Positions 6,890 through 7,047 of a stretch of DNA of 7,047 nucleotides are shown piece by piece. The notes under the pieces are model-generated. The model saw nothing but the letters and a program-made list of their open reading frames with translations. It had not been told where the DNA came from and ran no database searches. Each line of letters starts with the position of its first letter. The first letter of the stretch is position 1. The stretch comes from an uncultured Hyphomicrobiales bacterium (lineage in GTDB: Bacteria; Pseudomonadota; Alphaproteobacteria; Rhizobiales; Beijerinckiaceae). The stretch lies in assembly GCA_903916165.1 (NCBI GenBank), contig CAIWVR010000164.1, positions 1 to 7,047 of the forward strand, in the 5' to 3' direction. Made by a program: the position numbers and the translations under genes.

Positions 6890-6914
6890 GTTGGTTCGAG
6901 TCCAACTTGCGCAG
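6890..6914 (+). other. tRNA 3'-end-like fragment (T-arm plus acceptor strand), possible attachment-site remnant
   Basis: GTTGG-TTCGAGT-CCAAC is a perfect five-pair stem with a seven-base loop and the invariant GTTCGA of a T-arm, followed by TTGCGCA-G like an acceptor 3' strand. No genomic CCA follows. TGCGCCA at 6846-6852 could pair with it in six of seven positions, but only 37 bases separate it from the T-arm and they form neither a D-arm nor an anticodon arm, so this is not an intact tRNA gene. Such 3' fragments are left where integrative elements insert in tRNA genes. Confidence 0.45.
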
Positions 6915-6948
6915 GTCGTGAGAAGGGCGCGTGCGCTTGGCAAACATT

Positions 6949-7047
6949 TCAGCGCGTCGGCGGCGCGGCTGGCGCGCCACGCCTGTCGCCGTTGCGCCGC
7001 AGAAAGATGTTGGCCACCATTGCCTGCGCAATATGCTCCGCCATGCA
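6949..7047 (-). CDS. 3' end of an unidentified gene entering from the right (partial)
   Basis: An open minus-strand frame runs from the window edge to a TGA at 6951-6949, ending with AEHIAQAMVANIFLRRNGD and a proline/alanine/arginine-rich tail. The 3' part is markedly richer in G and C than the rest of the window, as in a host gene of a high-GC genome. Part of it (QAMVANIFLR) matches a segment at 6367-6338 with changes mainly at third codon positions, which suggests both have been protein-coding. I do not recognise the family. With only 32 codons visible the call is tentative. Confidence 0.4.
   Translation of the reverse strand, partial: CMAEHIAQAMVANIFLRRNGDRRGAPAAPPTR

Noticed and set aside
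6846..6914. Complete tRNA gene on the plus strand
   Set aside because: T-arm and acceptor fit, but the 37 bases between acceptor and T-arm give neither a D-arm nor an anticodon stem, and the total is too short.
1..7047. CRISPR array or tandem direct repeats
   Set aside because: No regularly spaced repeats were seen when reading the window on either strand.

Overview
The window carries a compact cluster for breakdown of an aromatic compound, all on the minus strand, read from right to left. Gene families (tripartite-tricarboxylate substrate-binding protein, FadR-type GntR regulator, two-subunit Rieske oxygenase, LigB-type ring-cleavage enzyme, EamA transporter) and mixed base composition fit a proteobacterium, most likely an alphaproteobacterium. 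The sequence itself does not fix the species.

Layout from left to right. Positions 1-33 hold the first codons of a further minus-strand gene that leaves the window. Positions 34-161 are an intergenic stretch with a long imperfect stem-loop. Then come a periplasmic substrate-binding protein (162-1181), an extradiol ring-cleavage dioxygenase with fused LigB-like and LigA-like parts (1231-2286), the ring-hydroxylating oxygenase beta subunit (2322-2846), its Rieske alpha subunit (2846-4141) and a GntR/FCD regulator (4180-5028). Gaps between these genes are -1 to 49 bases and most have a clear ribosome binding site, so they probably form one operon with the regulator first. A perfect 15-base palindrome (5073-5087) lies 45 bases upstream of the regulator start and is a good candidate operator. 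Positions 5088-5221 hold inverted repeats, then a separate EamA/DMT-type membrane transporter gene (5222-6199).

Positions 6200-7047 hold no intact gene. They contain an apparent IS3-family OrfA remnant on the plus strand (about 6684-6790), a perfect tRNA T-arm with an acceptor-like 3' end but no tRNA body (6890-6914), and a GC-rich 3' end of a minus-strand reading frame entering from the right (6949-7047). This looks like debris at the edge of a transferred region.

Inferred joint role: the binding protein captures an aromatic acid, the Rieske oxygenase dihydroxylates it, the LigB/LigA-type enzyme opens the ring, and the FCD regulator responds to the substrate or an intermediate. The electron-transfer reductase, any diol dehydrogenase and the transporter membrane subunits are not in the window. 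The substrate cannot be named from sequence alone. The most notable detail is a tyrosine (Y120) in the ring-cleavage enzyme where the related LigB and MhpB enzymes have a catalytic-site histidine.
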